A stretch of DNA of 64,000 nt. Origin: Burkholderiales bacterium (lineage in GTDB: Bacteria > Pseudomonadota > Gammaproteobacteria > Burkholderiales > Burkholderiaceae_C). This document shows positions 41,108 to 50,713 of the stretch, in pieces; within the stretch, counting starts at the first letter, position 1; each line of letters starts with the position of its first letter. The notes under the pieces are model-generated. The model made no database searches. It was not told the DNA's origin and saw only the letters and a list, made by a program, of their open reading frames with translations. A program made the position numbers and the translations under genes. Location of the stretch: positions 1-64,000 of the forward strand of contig JACRAY010000010.1 in NCBI GenBank assembly GCA_016213325.1, given 5' to 3'.

Positions 41108-41153
41108 CGAAACCGCCCTATCCGGACAGTTCCCACTAGGGCTTACCCGGGGA

Positions 41154-41171
41154 TTGTCGGCGTAAAGACAA
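41154..41171. promoter_or_regulatory. Operator-like palindrome TTGTC-N8-GACAA (copy 2)
   Basis: TTGTCGGCGTAAAGACAA, 64 bp from copy 1. Confidence 0.65.
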
Positions 41172-41205
41172 CAAAACGTCAAACCTGTTCCTAGCATCCG
41201 CCCCC

Positions 41206-43140
41206 ATGGAGACAACATTCCCGAAGCTGTTGCTGCAGCACGCATCGCAGAGGCCGCAAGCGCCCGCGATGCGCGAGAAGGAGTTCGGCATCTGGCAGTC
41301 GCTCAGCTGGTCCCAGCTGGCGGCGCTGGCCGAGCGCATCGCCTGCGGGCTGCACGACGCCGGCCTCTCGCGCGGCGAGCACATCGTCATCATCGGCGCC
41401 AACCGCCCGCGCCTGTACGCCACCATGCTGGCCGCGCAGGCGCTCGGCGCCGTCCCGGTGCCGCTGTACCAGGACGCCACCGCTGTCGAAGCCGCTTTCC
41501 CCATCAACAACGCCGAAGTGCGGATCGCGTTCGCCGAAGACCAGGAGCAGGTCGACAAGCTGCTGGAGATCCGCACGCAGTGCCCGCAGCTCACGACGAT
41601 CTATTACGACGACCCGCGGGGGCTGCGCAACTACGCCGACGCAGGCCTGCATTCGCTGGACGCGCTGGTGGCCGCCGGCGACGTGATCGCGAAGCAGCGC
41701 CCGGGCTTCTTCGCCGAAGCAATCGCCAGCACGCAGCCCGAAGACGTGGCGGCGATGTTCTTCACCTCCGGCACCACCGGCAACCCGAAGGGCGTGGTGC
41801 ATACGCACCGCACGCTGCTGGACCGCGCCCATGCGGGCGCCCAGTTCGACCGGCTCAGCAACACCGAGGAAGTGCTGGCCTACATGCCGCCCGCCTGGAT
41901 CGGCCAGAACATCTTCAGCTACGCGCAGTGGCTGGCCTGCGGCTACGTGGTGAACTGCCCCGAGTCGTCCGGCACGGTCATGATCGACCTGAAGGAGATC
42001 GGCCCCACCTACTACTTCGCGCCGCCGCGAGTGTTCGAGGCGCTGCTCACCAGCGTGATGATCCGCATGGAGGACGCCAGCGCGATCAAGCGCAGGATGT
42101 TCCACGCGTTCATGGACGTGGCCCGCCGCGTCGGCCCGCAGCTGCGCGACGGCAAGAGCGTGGGCACGGCGGACCGCCTGCTGTACGCGCTGGGCAACCT
42201 GCTGGTGTACGGGCCGCTGCGCAACAACCTGGGCATGTCGCGCGTGCGCGTCGCCTACACCGCGGGCGAGGCGATCGGCCCCGACCTGTTCACCTTCTAC
42301 CGCGCCATCGGCATCAACCTGAAGCAGCTGTACGGCTCCACCGAGACGGCGGTGTTCGTGTGCCTGCAGCCCGACGACCAGGTGCGCGCCGACACCGTGG
42401 GCATCCCGATCCAGGGCGTCGAAATCCAGGTGGCCGACAACGGCGAGATCCTGGTGCGCTCGCCGGGGCTGCTGAAGGAGTACTACAAGAACCCCGCGGC
42501 CACCGCCGAAGTGAAGACGGCCGACGGCTGGTACCACACGGGCGACGCCGGCTTCCTCGACGCGCACGGCCACCTGAAGATCATCGACCGGGCCAAGGAC
42601 GTGGGCCGGCTGGCCGACGGCTCGATCTTCGCGCCCAAGTACATCGAGAACAAGCTCAAGTTCTTCCCGCACATCAAGGAAGCGGTGGCGGTGGGCGATG
42701 CCCGCGACATGGTCTGCGCCATGATCAACATCGACTTCGATGCGGTGGGCAACTGGGCCGAGAAGCGCAACCTGCCGTATGCGGGCTACACCGACCTGGC
42801 GCAGAAGCCCGAGGTCTACCAGCTGGTGAAGGAATGCCTGGAGAAGGTCAACGCCGACCTCGCCGCCGACGAGAAGCTCGCGGGCAGCCAGGTGAGCCGC
42901 TTCCTCATCCTGCACAAGGAGCTGGACGCCGACGACGGCGAGCTGACGCGCACCAACAAGGTCCGGCGCGGCTTCATCGCGGACAAGTACGGCGTGCTGG
43001 TCGATGCCCTGTACGGGGGCAAGTCCGAGCAGTACATTGAAACCCAGGTGAAGTTCGAAGACGGGCGCACCGGCAGCGTGAGCGCGACGCTGAAGATCAT
43101 GGATGCCCGCACCTTCGCGCCGGTGAGGGCGGCGGCATGA
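41206..43140 (+). CDS. AMP-dependent synthetase / long-chain acyl-CoA ligase family
   Basis: MFFTSGTTGNPKGVVHTH AMP-binding motif, GWYHTGDAGFLD. Confidence 0.93.
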   Translation: METTFPKLLLQHASQRPQAPAMREKEFGIWQSLSWSQLAALAERIACGLHDAGLSRGEHIVIIGANRPRLYATMLAAQALGAVPVPLYQDATAVEAAFPINNAEVRIAFAEDQEQVDKLLEIRTQCPQLTTIYYDDPRGLRNYADAGLHSLDALVAAGDVIAKQRPGFFAEAIASTQPEDVAAMFFTSGTTGNPKGVVHTHRTLLDRAHAGAQFDRLSNTEEVLAYMPPAWIGQNIFSYAQWLACGYVVNCPESSGTVMIDLKEIGPTYYFAPPRVFEALLTSVMIRMEDASAIKRRMFHAFMDVARRVGPQLRDGKSVGTADRLLYALGNLLVYGPLRNNLGMSRVRVAYTAGEAIGPDLFTFYRAIGINLKQLYGSTETAVFVCLQPDDQVRADTVGIPIQGVEIQVADNGEILVRSPGLLKEYYKNPAATAEVKTADGWYHTGDAGFLDAHGHLKIIDRAKDVGRLADGSIFAPKYIENKLKFFPHIKEAVAVGDARDMVCAMINIDFDAVGNWAEKRNLPYAGYTDLAQKPEVYQLVKECLEKVNADLAADEKLAGSQVSRFLILHKELDADDGELTRTNKVRRGFIADKYGVLVDALYGGKSEQYIETQVKFEDGRTGSVSATLKIMDARTFAPVRAAA

Positions 43141-43988
43141 AGATCATGAGAGACCCTGCTCCCGGCGGCACCGGCGCCGCAGCCCCCCACCAGAGCGCGG
43201 GGACACCGGGCCGCCGCCTCGGCGACGTGATCCTCGACGTGAAGAACATCTCGCTGTCGTTCGGCGGCGTCAAGGCGCTCAGCGACATCTCGTTCGACGT
43301 GCGCGAGCACGAGGTGCGCGCCATCATCGGCCCCAACGGCGCCGGCAAGAGCTCCATGCTCAACTGCATCAACGGCGTGTACCAGCCGCAGGAGGGCACC
43401 ATCACCTTCCGCGGGCAGACCTTCCACCACATGAAGAGCCGCCAGGTGGCCGAGATGGGCATCGCCCGCACTTTCCAGAACCTGGCCCTGTTCAAGGGCA
43501 TGAGCGTGCTGGACAACATCATGACCGGGCGCAACCTGCACATCAGGTCCAACATCCTGCTGCAGGCGCTGCGCATCGGACCGGCCGAACGCGAGGAGAC
43601 GGCGCACCGCGAGTACGTCGAGAAGATCATCGACTTCCTGGAGATCCAGCCGTTCCGCAAGACGCCGGTCGGCCAGCTGCCGTACGGCCTGCAGAAGCGC
43701 GTGGACCTGGGCCGCGCGCTCGCGATGGAGCCGCAGGTGCTGCTGCTCGACGAGCCGATGGCCGGCATGAACCTGGAAGAAAAGCAGGACATGTGCCGCT
43801 TCGTGCTGGACGTGAACGACGAGTTCGGCACCACGGTGGTCCTGATCGAGCACGACATGGGCGTGGTGATGGACATCTCGGACCGCGTCGTCGTGCTGGA
43901 CTACGGCAAGAAGATCGGCGACGGCACCCCCGAGGAAGTGCGGGCCAACCCCGAAGTCATCAACGCCTACCTCGGGACCCAGCACTGA
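43137..43988 (+). CDS. livG: Branched-chain amino acid-type ABC transporter ATP-binding protein (LivG)
   Basis: GPNGAGKSSMLNCINGVY Walker A; GIARTFQNLALF LivG-like. Confidence 0.92.
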   Translation: MKIMRDPAPGGTGAAAPHQSAGTPGRRLGDVILDVKNISLSFGGVKALSDISFDVREHEVRAIIGPNGAGKSSMLNCINGVYQPQEGTITFRGQTFHHMKSRQVAEMGIARTFQNLALFKGMSVLDNIMTGRNLHIRSNILLQALRIGPAEREETAHREYVEKIIDFLEIQPFRKTPVGQLPYGLQKRVDLGRALAMEPQVLLLDEPMAGMNLEEKQDMCRFVLDVNDEFGTTVVLIEHDMGVVMDISDRVVVLDYGKKIGDGTPEEVRANPEVINAYLGTQH

Positions 43989-43989
43989 C

Positions 43990-44919
43990 ATGGCCTATTT
44001 CCTCGAAACCCTGATGGGCGGCCTGATGACGGGCATGCTCTATTCGCTGGTGGCGCTCGGCTTCGTGCTGATCTTCAAGGCCTCGGGCGTGTTCAACTTC
44101 GCGCAGGGCGCAATGGTGCTGTTCGCTGCGCTCGCCATGGCACGCTTCGCGGAGTGGCTGCCCAAGTGGCTGGGCTTCGAAAGCGCCTTCCTCGCCAACG
44201 CGCTGGCCTTCCTGGTGGCGGGCGCGTGCATGTTCGCCGTCGCCTGGCTCATCGAGAGGCTGGTGCTGCGCCACCTGGTCAACCAGGAAGGCGCCACGCT
44301 GCTGATGGCGACGCTGGGCATCACATACTTCCTCGACGGGCTCGGCCAGACGTTGTTCGGCAGCGACATCTACAAGCTGGACGTCGGCATGCCGAAGGAT
44401 CCGTTGCTGGTGCTGGAGTCCACCTTCCAGGGCGGCATCCTGCTGAACAAGGAAGACCTGATCGCCGCACTGATCGCGGCGGCGCTGGTGGCGCTGCTCA
44501 CGCTGTTCTTCCAGAAGACGTCGACCGGGCGGGCCCTGCGCGCCGTGGCCGACGACCACCAGGCCGCGCAGTCCATCGGCATCCCGCTCAACCGCATCTG
44601 GGTCATCGTGTGGTGCGTGGCCGGCGTGGTGGCGCTGGTGGCCGGGATGATCTGGGGCAGCAAGCTGGGCGTGCAGTTCTCGCTGTCCACCGTGGCGCTG
44701 CGCGCGCTGCCGGTGGTGATCCTGGGCGGCCTCACCTCGGTGCCGGGCGCCATCATCGGCGGGCTGATCATCGGCGTGGGCGAGAAGCTGTCCGAGGTGT
44801 ACATCGGCCCGATGGTGGGCGGCGGCATCGAAATCTGGTTCGCCTACATGCTGGCGCTCATCGTGCTGCTGTTCCGGCCGCAGGGCCTGTTCGGCGAAAA
44901 AATCATTGATCGGGTTTGA
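43990..44919 (+). CDS. livH: Branched-chain amino acid-type ABC transporter permease (LivH)
   Basis: LivH-like TM ORF, GMLYSLVALGFVLIFKASGVFNFAQGAMV. Confidence 0.92.
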   Translation: MAYFLETLMGGLMTGMLYSLVALGFVLIFKASGVFNFAQGAMVLFAALAMARFAEWLPKWLGFESAFLANALAFLVAGACMFAVAWLIERLVLRHLVNQEGATLLMATLGITYFLDGLGQTLFGSDIYKLDVGMPKDPLLVLESTFQGGILLNKEDLIAALIAAALVALLTLFFQKTSTGRALRAVADDHQAAQSIGIPLNRIWVIVWCVAGVVALVAGMIWGSKLGVQFSLSTVALRALPVVILGGLTSVPGAIIGGLIIGVGEKLSEVYIGPMVGGGIEIWFAYMLALIVLLFRPQGLFGEKIIDRV

Positions 44920-44923
44920 GGAA

Positions 44924-46000
44924 ATGATCTACCGCGAAAACGGCCAGTTCAAGACGAGCTACCGCGCCGACCAGCAGATCTTCCCGATCCTGCAGGACCG
45001 CTGGGCGGTCTCGGCCATCATCCTGGCCGCCTTCATCCTGGTGCCCATGCTGGCGTCGGACTACATGTTCCGCGCCATCCTGATCCCCTTCCTGATCCTG
45101 GCCCTGGCCGCGCTGGGCGTGAACATCCTGGTGGGCTATTGCGGCCAGATCTCGCTGGGCTCAGGCGCCTTCATGGCGGTGGGCGCCTACGCGGCCTACA
45201 ACTGCCTGATCCGCATCGACGGCATCCCGCTCATCGCCGCCATCCTGCTGGGCGGCTTCTTCGCCACGCTGGTGGGCATCGCGTTCGGCATACCGAGCCT
45301 GCGCGTGCGGGGGCTCTACCTGGCCGTCGCGACGCTGGCCGCGCAGTTCTTCTGCGACTGGGCCTTCCTGCGCATCAAGTGGTTCACCAACTACACGTCG
45401 TCGGGCTCGGTGTCGGTGTCCAACATGCAGGTGCTGGGCTGGTCGATCGACACCGCCGTCGACAAGTACCTGTTCTGCCTGGGCTTCCTGGCGATGTTTG
45501 CGCTGCTCGCCAAGAATCTGGTGCGCGGCGCCATCGGCCGCGAGTGGATGGCCATCCGCGACATGGACGTGGCCGCGGCCGTGATCGGCATCCGCCCCAT
45601 GTATGCCAAGCTGAGCGCATTTGCCGTCAGCTCCTTCATCGTCGGCGTGGCCGGCGCGCTGTGGGGCTTCGTGCACCTGGGCGCCTGGGAGCCGGCGGCA
45701 TTTTCGGTGGACCGCTCGTTCCAGCTGCTCTTCATGGTGATCATCGGCGGGCTGGGCTCGGTCATGGGCAGCTTCTTCGGCGCCGCCTTCATCGTCGTGC
45801 TGCCCATCTTCCTGAACCAGGCGCTGCCGGCGCTGGGCAGCCTGGTGGGGGTGGAAATCTCTACGGCCAACGTGTCGCACGCCGAGGTGATGATCTTCGG
45901 CGCGCTGATCGTGTGGTTCCTCATCGTCGAGCCGCACGGGCTGGCCCGCTTGTGGTCGATCGGCAAGCAGAAGCTGCGGCTGTGGCCCTTCCCGCACTGA
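44924..46000 (+). CDS. livM: Branched-chain amino acid-type ABC transporter permease (LivM)
   Basis: LAALGVNILVGYCGQISLGSGAFMAVGAYAAY. Confidence 0.92.
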   Translation: MIYRENGQFKTSYRADQQIFPILQDRWAVSAIILAAFILVPMLASDYMFRAILIPFLILALAALGVNILVGYCGQISLGSGAFMAVGAYAAYNCLIRIDGIPLIAAILLGGFFATLVGIAFGIPSLRVRGLYLAVATLAAQFFCDWAFLRIKWFTNYTSSGSVSVSNMQVLGWSIDTAVDKYLFCLGFLAMFALLAKNLVRGAIGREWMAIRDMDVAAAVIGIRPMYAKLSAFAVSSFIVGVAGALWGFVHLGAWEPAAFSVDRSFQLLFMVIIGGLGSVMGSFFGAAFIVVLPIFLNQALPALGSLVGVEISTANVSHAEVMIFGALIVWFLIVEPHGLARLWSIGKQKLRLWPFPH

Positions 46001-46095
46001 ACGCTCCAAGGAAACCCTTGCTCGCAAGTCCCGATGCATCCCGCTGCTTTGTCCCGTTAACTGGCAACGCTTCAACTTTCAACAAGGAGACAGGT

Positions 46096-47430
46096 ATGAA
46101 GTTGCGAAATTTCGCCCTTGCAGCCGCCATGGTGGCGGCCATTGGCTCGTCGGCGTTCACGACCAGCGCATTCGCGCAGGCGAAGGAACAGTTCTTCCCC
46201 GCGCTGGTGTATCGCACCGGCGCCTACGCACCCAACGGCGTGCCGTTCGCCAACGGCTACGTCGACTACCTGAAGCTGATCAATGCCAAGGGCGGCCTCA
46301 ACGGCGTGAAGGTCATCTGGGAAGAGTGCGACACCCAGTACGCCACCGACAAGGGCGTGGAATGCTATGAGCGCCTGAAGGGCAAGCATGGCGGCGCGTC
46401 CGTGTTCCACACGCTGTCCACCGGCATCACGTACGCCGTGACCGAAAAGGCGCCGCAGGACAAGATCCCGATCATCACCTCGGGCTACGGGCGCAGCGAG
46501 AGCACCGACGGCAACGTATTCAAGTGGAACTTCCCGCTGGCCGGCACCTACTGGGACGCCGCCGACATCCTGCTGCAGCACCTGTCCAAGAAGGAAGGCG
46601 GCTGGGACAAGCTGAAGGGCAAGAAGATCGCGCTGGTCTACCACGACAGCCCGTACGGCAAGGAGCCGATCCCGCTGCTGCAGGAACGCGCCAAGATGCA
46701 CGGCTACGACCTCCAGCTGCTGCCGGTGGCGCACCCCGGCGTGGAGCAGAAGGCCACCTGGCAGCAGATCCGCGGCAGCCGTCCCGACTACGTGTTCCTG
46801 TGGGGCTGGGGCGTGATGAACTCCACCGCCCTGAAGGAAGCCGTGGCCACCGGCTACCCGCGCGACAAGATGTACGGCGTGTGGTGGGCCGCTGCGGAGC
46901 CGGACGTCAAGGACGTCGGCGACCAGGCCAAGGGCTACAACGGCCTGACCCTGCAACACGGCGCCGAGCCGAACTCCAAGGTGGTCAAGGAGATCCTGGA
47001 CATGGTGCACGCCAAGGGCCAGGGAACCGGGCCCAAGGAAGAAGTGGGCCAAGTGCTGTACATGCGCGGCGTGATGGCCGCCATGCTGTCCACCGAAGGC
47101 GTGCGGCGCGCGCAGGAGCGCTACGGCAAGGGCAAGGTCATGACCGGCGAGCAGGTGCGCTGGGGCCTGGAGAACCTGGCGCTCGACCAGAAGAAGCTCG
47201 ACGCGCTCGGTTTCGCCGGCGTGCTGCGTCCCATCAGTACTTCGTGCGCCGACCACCGTGGCGCCGTGTGGGCACGCATCCACACCTGGGACGGCAAGAA
47301 GTGGGGCTTCACCTCCGACTGGTACCAGTCGGACGACGCGGTGATCAAGCCGATGATCAAGAACGCGGCCGACGCCTATGCGCGCGAGAAGAAGCTCGAG
47401 CGCAGGACGGTCGCCGACTGTCAAACCTGA
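46096..47430 (+). CDS. ABC transporter substrate-binding protein (LivK-type)
   Basis: Signal peptide ..SAFAQAKEQFFPALVYRTGAYAPNGVPFANGYVDYLKLINAKGGLNG. Confidence 0.92.
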   Translation: MKLRNFALAAAMVAAIGSSAFTTSAFAQAKEQFFPALVYRTGAYAPNGVPFANGYVDYLKLINAKGGLNGVKVIWEECDTQYATDKGVECYERLKGKHGGASVFHTLSTGITYAVTEKAPQDKIPIITSGYGRSESTDGNVFKWNFPLAGTYWDAADILLQHLSKKEGGWDKLKGKKIALVYHDSPYGKEPIPLLQERAKMHGYDLQLLPVAHPGVEQKATWQQIRGSRPDYVFLWGWGVMNSTALKEAVATGYPRDKMYGVWWAAAEPDVKDVGDQAKGYNGLTLQHGAEPNSKVVKEILDMVHAKGQGTGPKEEVGQVLYMRGVMAAMLSTEGVRRAQERYGKGKVMTGEQVRWGLENLALDQKKLDALGFAGVLRPISTSCADHRGAVWARIHTWDGKKWGFTSDWYQSDDAVIKPMIKNAADAYAREKKLERRTVADCQT

Positions 47431-47448
47431 TCCCTTGAGGACAAGCAA

Positions 47449-47498
47449 GGCGGCTCGCAGGAGCCGCCAATCGAAAGGCCACACGGCCTTTCGATTGG
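47449..47498 (+). other. Two consecutive perfect mRNA hairpins between livK and livF
   Basis: GGCGGCTC-GCAG-GAGCCGCC and CCAATCGAAAGGCC-ACAC-GGCCTTTCGATTGG, no U-tract. Confidence 0.85.
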
Positions 47499-47514
47499 CC
47501 ACAGCCCGACACCC

Positions 47515-48324
47515 ATGGAACCCAAAAACATCGTTCTCAACGTCAACGGCATCGAGGTGATCTACAACCATGTGATCCTCGTGCTGAAGGGCGTTTCGCT
47601 GCAGGTGCCCGAAGGCGGCATCGTGGCGCTGCTCGGCGGCAATGGCGCCGGCAAGACCACCACGCTGCGCGCCGTGAGCAACCTGCTGAAGGGCGAGCGC
47701 GGCGAAGTCACCAAGGGCTCCATCGAGCTGCGTGGCGACCGCATCGAGAACCTGACGCCCGCCGACCTGGTGCAGCGCGGCGTGGTGCAGGTGATGGAAG
47801 GCCGCCATTGCTTCGCCCACCTCACGATCGAGGAGAACCTGCTGACCGGCTCCTATACGCGTACCAACAAGGCGCAGATCGCGGCCACGCTGGAGAAGGT
47901 CTACAACTACTTCCCGCGCCTGAAGGTGCGCCGCACCTCGCAGGCCGCCTACACCTCGGGCGGCGAGCAGCAGATGTGCGCCATCGGCCGCGCGCTGATG
48001 GCCAACCCGTCCATCGTGCTGCTGGACGAACCGTCGATGGGCCTCGCGCCGCAGATCGTGGAAGAGGTGTTCGAGATCGTGAAGGACCTCAACACCAAGG
48101 AGCAGGTGACCTTCCTGCTGGCCGAGCAGAACACCAACATGGCGCTGAAGTACTCCGACTACGGCTACATCATGGAAAGCGGCCGCATCGTGATGGACGG
48201 CCCGGCTGCCGAACTCGCGAACAACGAGGACGTGAAGGAGTTCTACCTGGGCGTGGGCGGCGGCGAACGCAAGAGCTTCCGCGACGTCAAGAGTTACAAG
48301 CGCCGCAAGCGCTGGCTGGCATAG
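47515..48324 (+). CDS. livF: ABC transporter ATP-binding protein (LivF)
   Basis: LGGNGAGKTTTLRAVSNLL, LLDEPSMGLAPQIVEEVF. Confidence 0.93.
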   Translation: MEPKNIVLNVNGIEVIYNHVILVLKGVSLQVPEGGIVALLGGNGAGKTTTLRAVSNLLKGERGEVTKGSIELRGDRIENLTPADLVQRGVVQVMEGRHCFAHLTIEENLLTGSYTRTNKAQIAATLEKVYNYFPRLKVRRTSQAAYTSGGEQQMCAIGRALMANPSIVLLDEPSMGLAPQIVEEVFEIVKDLNTKEQVTFLLAEQNTNMALKYSDYGYIMESGRIVMDGPAAELANNEDVKEFYLGVGGGERKSFRDVKSYKRRKRWLA

Positions 48325-48329
48325 ACGCA

Positions 48330-49577
48330 ATGACCGAATTCTTCGACGCGCTCGAAACGCGCACGCCCGCCGAACGTGAAGCGCAGCTGCTCGCCGCCCT
48401 GCCGGGCCAGGTGGCGCATGCTCAGCAACAGTCGCCGGCTTTCCGCCGCATCCTGGACAGCGTCGACGCGCAGGCCGTCCGCTCGCGCGCCGCACTGGCG
48501 AGGCTGCCGGTCACCCGCAAGGGCGAACTGTTCGAGCAGCAGCGCGCGACTCGCGCCACCGACCCGTTCGGCGGCTTCTCGACGCTGGTGCGCGGCCCGC
48601 AGATGCCGCGCCTGTTCGCCTCGCCCGGGCCCATCTACGAACCGGAAGGCGCGCAGCGCGACTACTGGCGTTGCGGCCGCGCGATGTACGCGGCGGGCTT
48701 TCGCGCCGGCGACCTGGTGCACAACGCCTTCAGCTACCACATGACGCCCGGCGCCTTCATCATGGAGTCGGGCGCGCATGCGGTCGGCTGCACGGTGTTC
48801 CCGGCTGGTGTCGGGCAGACCGAGCAGCAGCTGCAGGCCATGGCCGAGCTGCGGCCCGACGCCTACTCGGGCACGCCCAGCTTCCTGCGCATCCTGGTCG
48901 AGAAGGCGGCCGAGGCCGACGTGGACATCCGCAGCGTGCGCAAGGCGATGCTGGGCGGCGAGGCGTTCCCGCCCAGCCTGCGCGACTGGTTTGCCGAGCG
49001 CGGCATCACGGCCTACCAGTGCTACGCCACCGCCGACCTCGGCATGATCGCCTACGAAACCAGTGCGCGCCAGGGCATGGTGGTGGAAGAGAGCGTGATC
49101 GTGGAGATCGTGCGTCCCGGCACCGGCGACCCGGTGCCCGAAGGCGAGGTCGGCGAGGTCGTGGTGACGACCCTCAGCCCCGGCTACCCGCTCATCCGCT
49201 TCGGCACCGGCGACCTGTCGGCCGTGCTGCCCGGCCCCTGCCCCACCGGTCGCAGCAACATGCGCATCAAGGGCTGGCTCGGCCGCGCCGACCAGACCAC
49301 CAAGATCCGCGGCATGTTCGTCCACCCGAGCCAGGTGGCCGACATCGCGCGCCGCTTCCCCGAGGTGCTGAAGGCGCGGCTGGTGGTCAGCGGCGAGATG
49401 GCCAACGACGTGATGATCCTGAAGGTGGAGGCGGCCGCCGCCCCGGCCGGGCTGGACGAGCGCATCGGCGAGGCGATCCGCGACGTCACCAAGCTGCGCG
49501 GTAACGTCGAACTGGTGCAGCCGGGGTCGCTGCCCAATGACGGCAAGGTGATCGAGGACGCCCGCAGCTATAAATGA
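48330..49577 (+). CDS. Phenylacetate-CoA ligase family protein
   Basis: PaaK-like ORF; YSGTPSFLRILVEKA, TAYQCYATADLGMIAYE. Confidence 0.9.
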   Translation: MTEFFDALETRTPAEREAQLLAALPGQVAHAQQQSPAFRRILDSVDAQAVRSRAALARLPVTRKGELFEQQRATRATDPFGGFSTLVRGPQMPRLFASPGPIYEPEGAQRDYWRCGRAMYAAGFRAGDLVHNAFSYHMTPGAFIMESGAHAVGCTVFPAGVGQTEQQLQAMAELRPDAYSGTPSFLRILVEKAAEADVDIRSVRKAMLGGEAFPPSLRDWFAERGITAYQCYATADLGMIAYETSARQGMVVEESVIVEIVRPGTGDPVPEGEVGEVVVTTLSPGYPLIRFGTGDLSAVLPGPCPTGRSNMRIKGWLGRADQTTKIRGMFVHPSQVADIARRFPEVLKARLVVSGEMANDVMILKVEAAAAPAGLDERIGEAIRDVTKLRGNVELVQPGSLPNDGKVIEDARSYK

Positions 49578-49582
49578 CGCGC

Positions 49583-49596
49583 TTGATGCGGGTCAA
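49583..49596. promoter_or_regulatory. FNR/ANR-like box TTGATGCGGGTCAA
   Basis: One mismatch to TTGAT-N4-ATCAA, upstream of the Bug gene. Confidence 0.45.
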
Positions 49597-49670
49597 GGCC
49601 GCTACGTAATTCCCGCGATGCGGCGGCCGTGCCACGCTGCCTATGATTGCCGGTCTACAAGGAGACCCGC

Positions 49671-50657
49671 ATGAAACAAATTCTGAAGGCGCTGCCCCTG
49701 GCGCTGTTCGCCCTGGGCTTCACGGCCGCGCAGGCCGCCGACTTCCCCATCAAGGACAAGCCGGTCAGCATCGTGGTGCCGTTCGCAGCGGGCGGCCCGA
49801 CCGACCGCGTGGCGCGCGACCTCGCCGAAGCGATGCGCAAGCCCCTGGGCGCGACCGTGGTGGTCGAGAACGCGGCCGGTGCCGGCGGCACCATCGGCGC
49901 CAACAAGGTCGCCAAGGCCGCGCCGGATGGCCACACCATCCTCCTGTACCACATCGGCATCGCCACTTCGCCCTCGCTGTACCGCAAGATGCCGTACGAG
50001 ACGCTCACCGACTTCGAGTACCTCGGCCTGGTGAACGAAGTGCCGATGACGCTGATCGGCCGTCCGTCGCTGCAGCCGAACACCTTCGCCGAGCTGATGA
50101 AGTGGATGGAAGCGAACAAGGGCAAGATCAACCTGGCCAACGCCGGCCTGGGCGCCGCGTCGCACCTGTGCGGCCTGCTGTTCCAGCAAGCCGTGAAGAT
50201 CGACATGACCACCATCGCCTACAAGGGCACGGGCCCGGCCATGACCGACCTGATCGGCGGGCAGGTCGACCTGCTGTGCGACCAGACCACCAACACCACC
50301 GGCCAGATCGAGGCCAAGAAGGTCAAGGCCTATGCCGTGACCACGCCCAAGCGCCTGACCACCCCGTCGCTGAAGGACCTGCCCACGCTGAACGAAGCCG
50401 GCCTGAAGGGCTTCGACGTCAGCATCTACCACGGCCTGTACGCGCCCAAGGGCACGCCTGCCGACGTGGTGAAGAAGCTCAACGACGCCATGCGCGCCGC
50501 CCTGAAGGACCCCGATTTCATGAAGAAGCAGGAAGGCCTGGGCGCGGTGATCGTCACCGACAAGCGCGTCGAGCCGGCCGAGCACAAGAAGTTCATCGCG
50601 GCGGACATCAACAAGTGGACGCCGATCATCAAGGCTGCCGGCCAGTACGCGGACTGA
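49671..50657 (+). CDS. Bug family substrate-binding protein
   Basis: FPIKDKPVSIVVPFAAGGPTDRVARDLAEAM signature; SD AAGGAGA. Confidence 0.93.
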   Translation: MKQILKALPLALFALGFTAAQAADFPIKDKPVSIVVPFAAGGPTDRVARDLAEAMRKPLGATVVVENAAGAGGTIGANKVAKAAPDGHTILLYHIGIATSPSLYRKMPYETLTDFEYLGLVNEVPMTLIGRPSLQPNTFAELMKWMEANKGKINLANAGLGAASHLCGLLFQQAVKIDMTTIAYKGTGPAMTDLIGGQVDLLCDQTTNTTGQIEAKKVKAYAVTTPKRLTTPSLKDLPTLNEAGLKGFDVSIYHGLYAPKGTPADVVKKLNDAMRAALKDPDFMKKQEGLGAVIVTDKRVEPAEHKKFIAADINKWTPIIKAAGQYAD

Positions 50658-50683
50658 TGTACGTGCCTGCAGAAGGCTCGAGG

Positions 50684-50707
50684 AAGCCGCCCCGCGGGGC
50701 GGCTTTT
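50684..50707 (+). terminator. Terminator-like hairpin AAGCCGCCCCGCGGGGCGGCTTTTT
   Basis: GC-rich palindrome with T5 tail. Confidence 0.75.
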
Positions 50708-50713
50708 TCCTTG

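Noticed and set aside
46072-48495. 807-aa minus-strand ORF
   Set aside because: Shadow of livK and livF; composition typical of antisense high-GC frames
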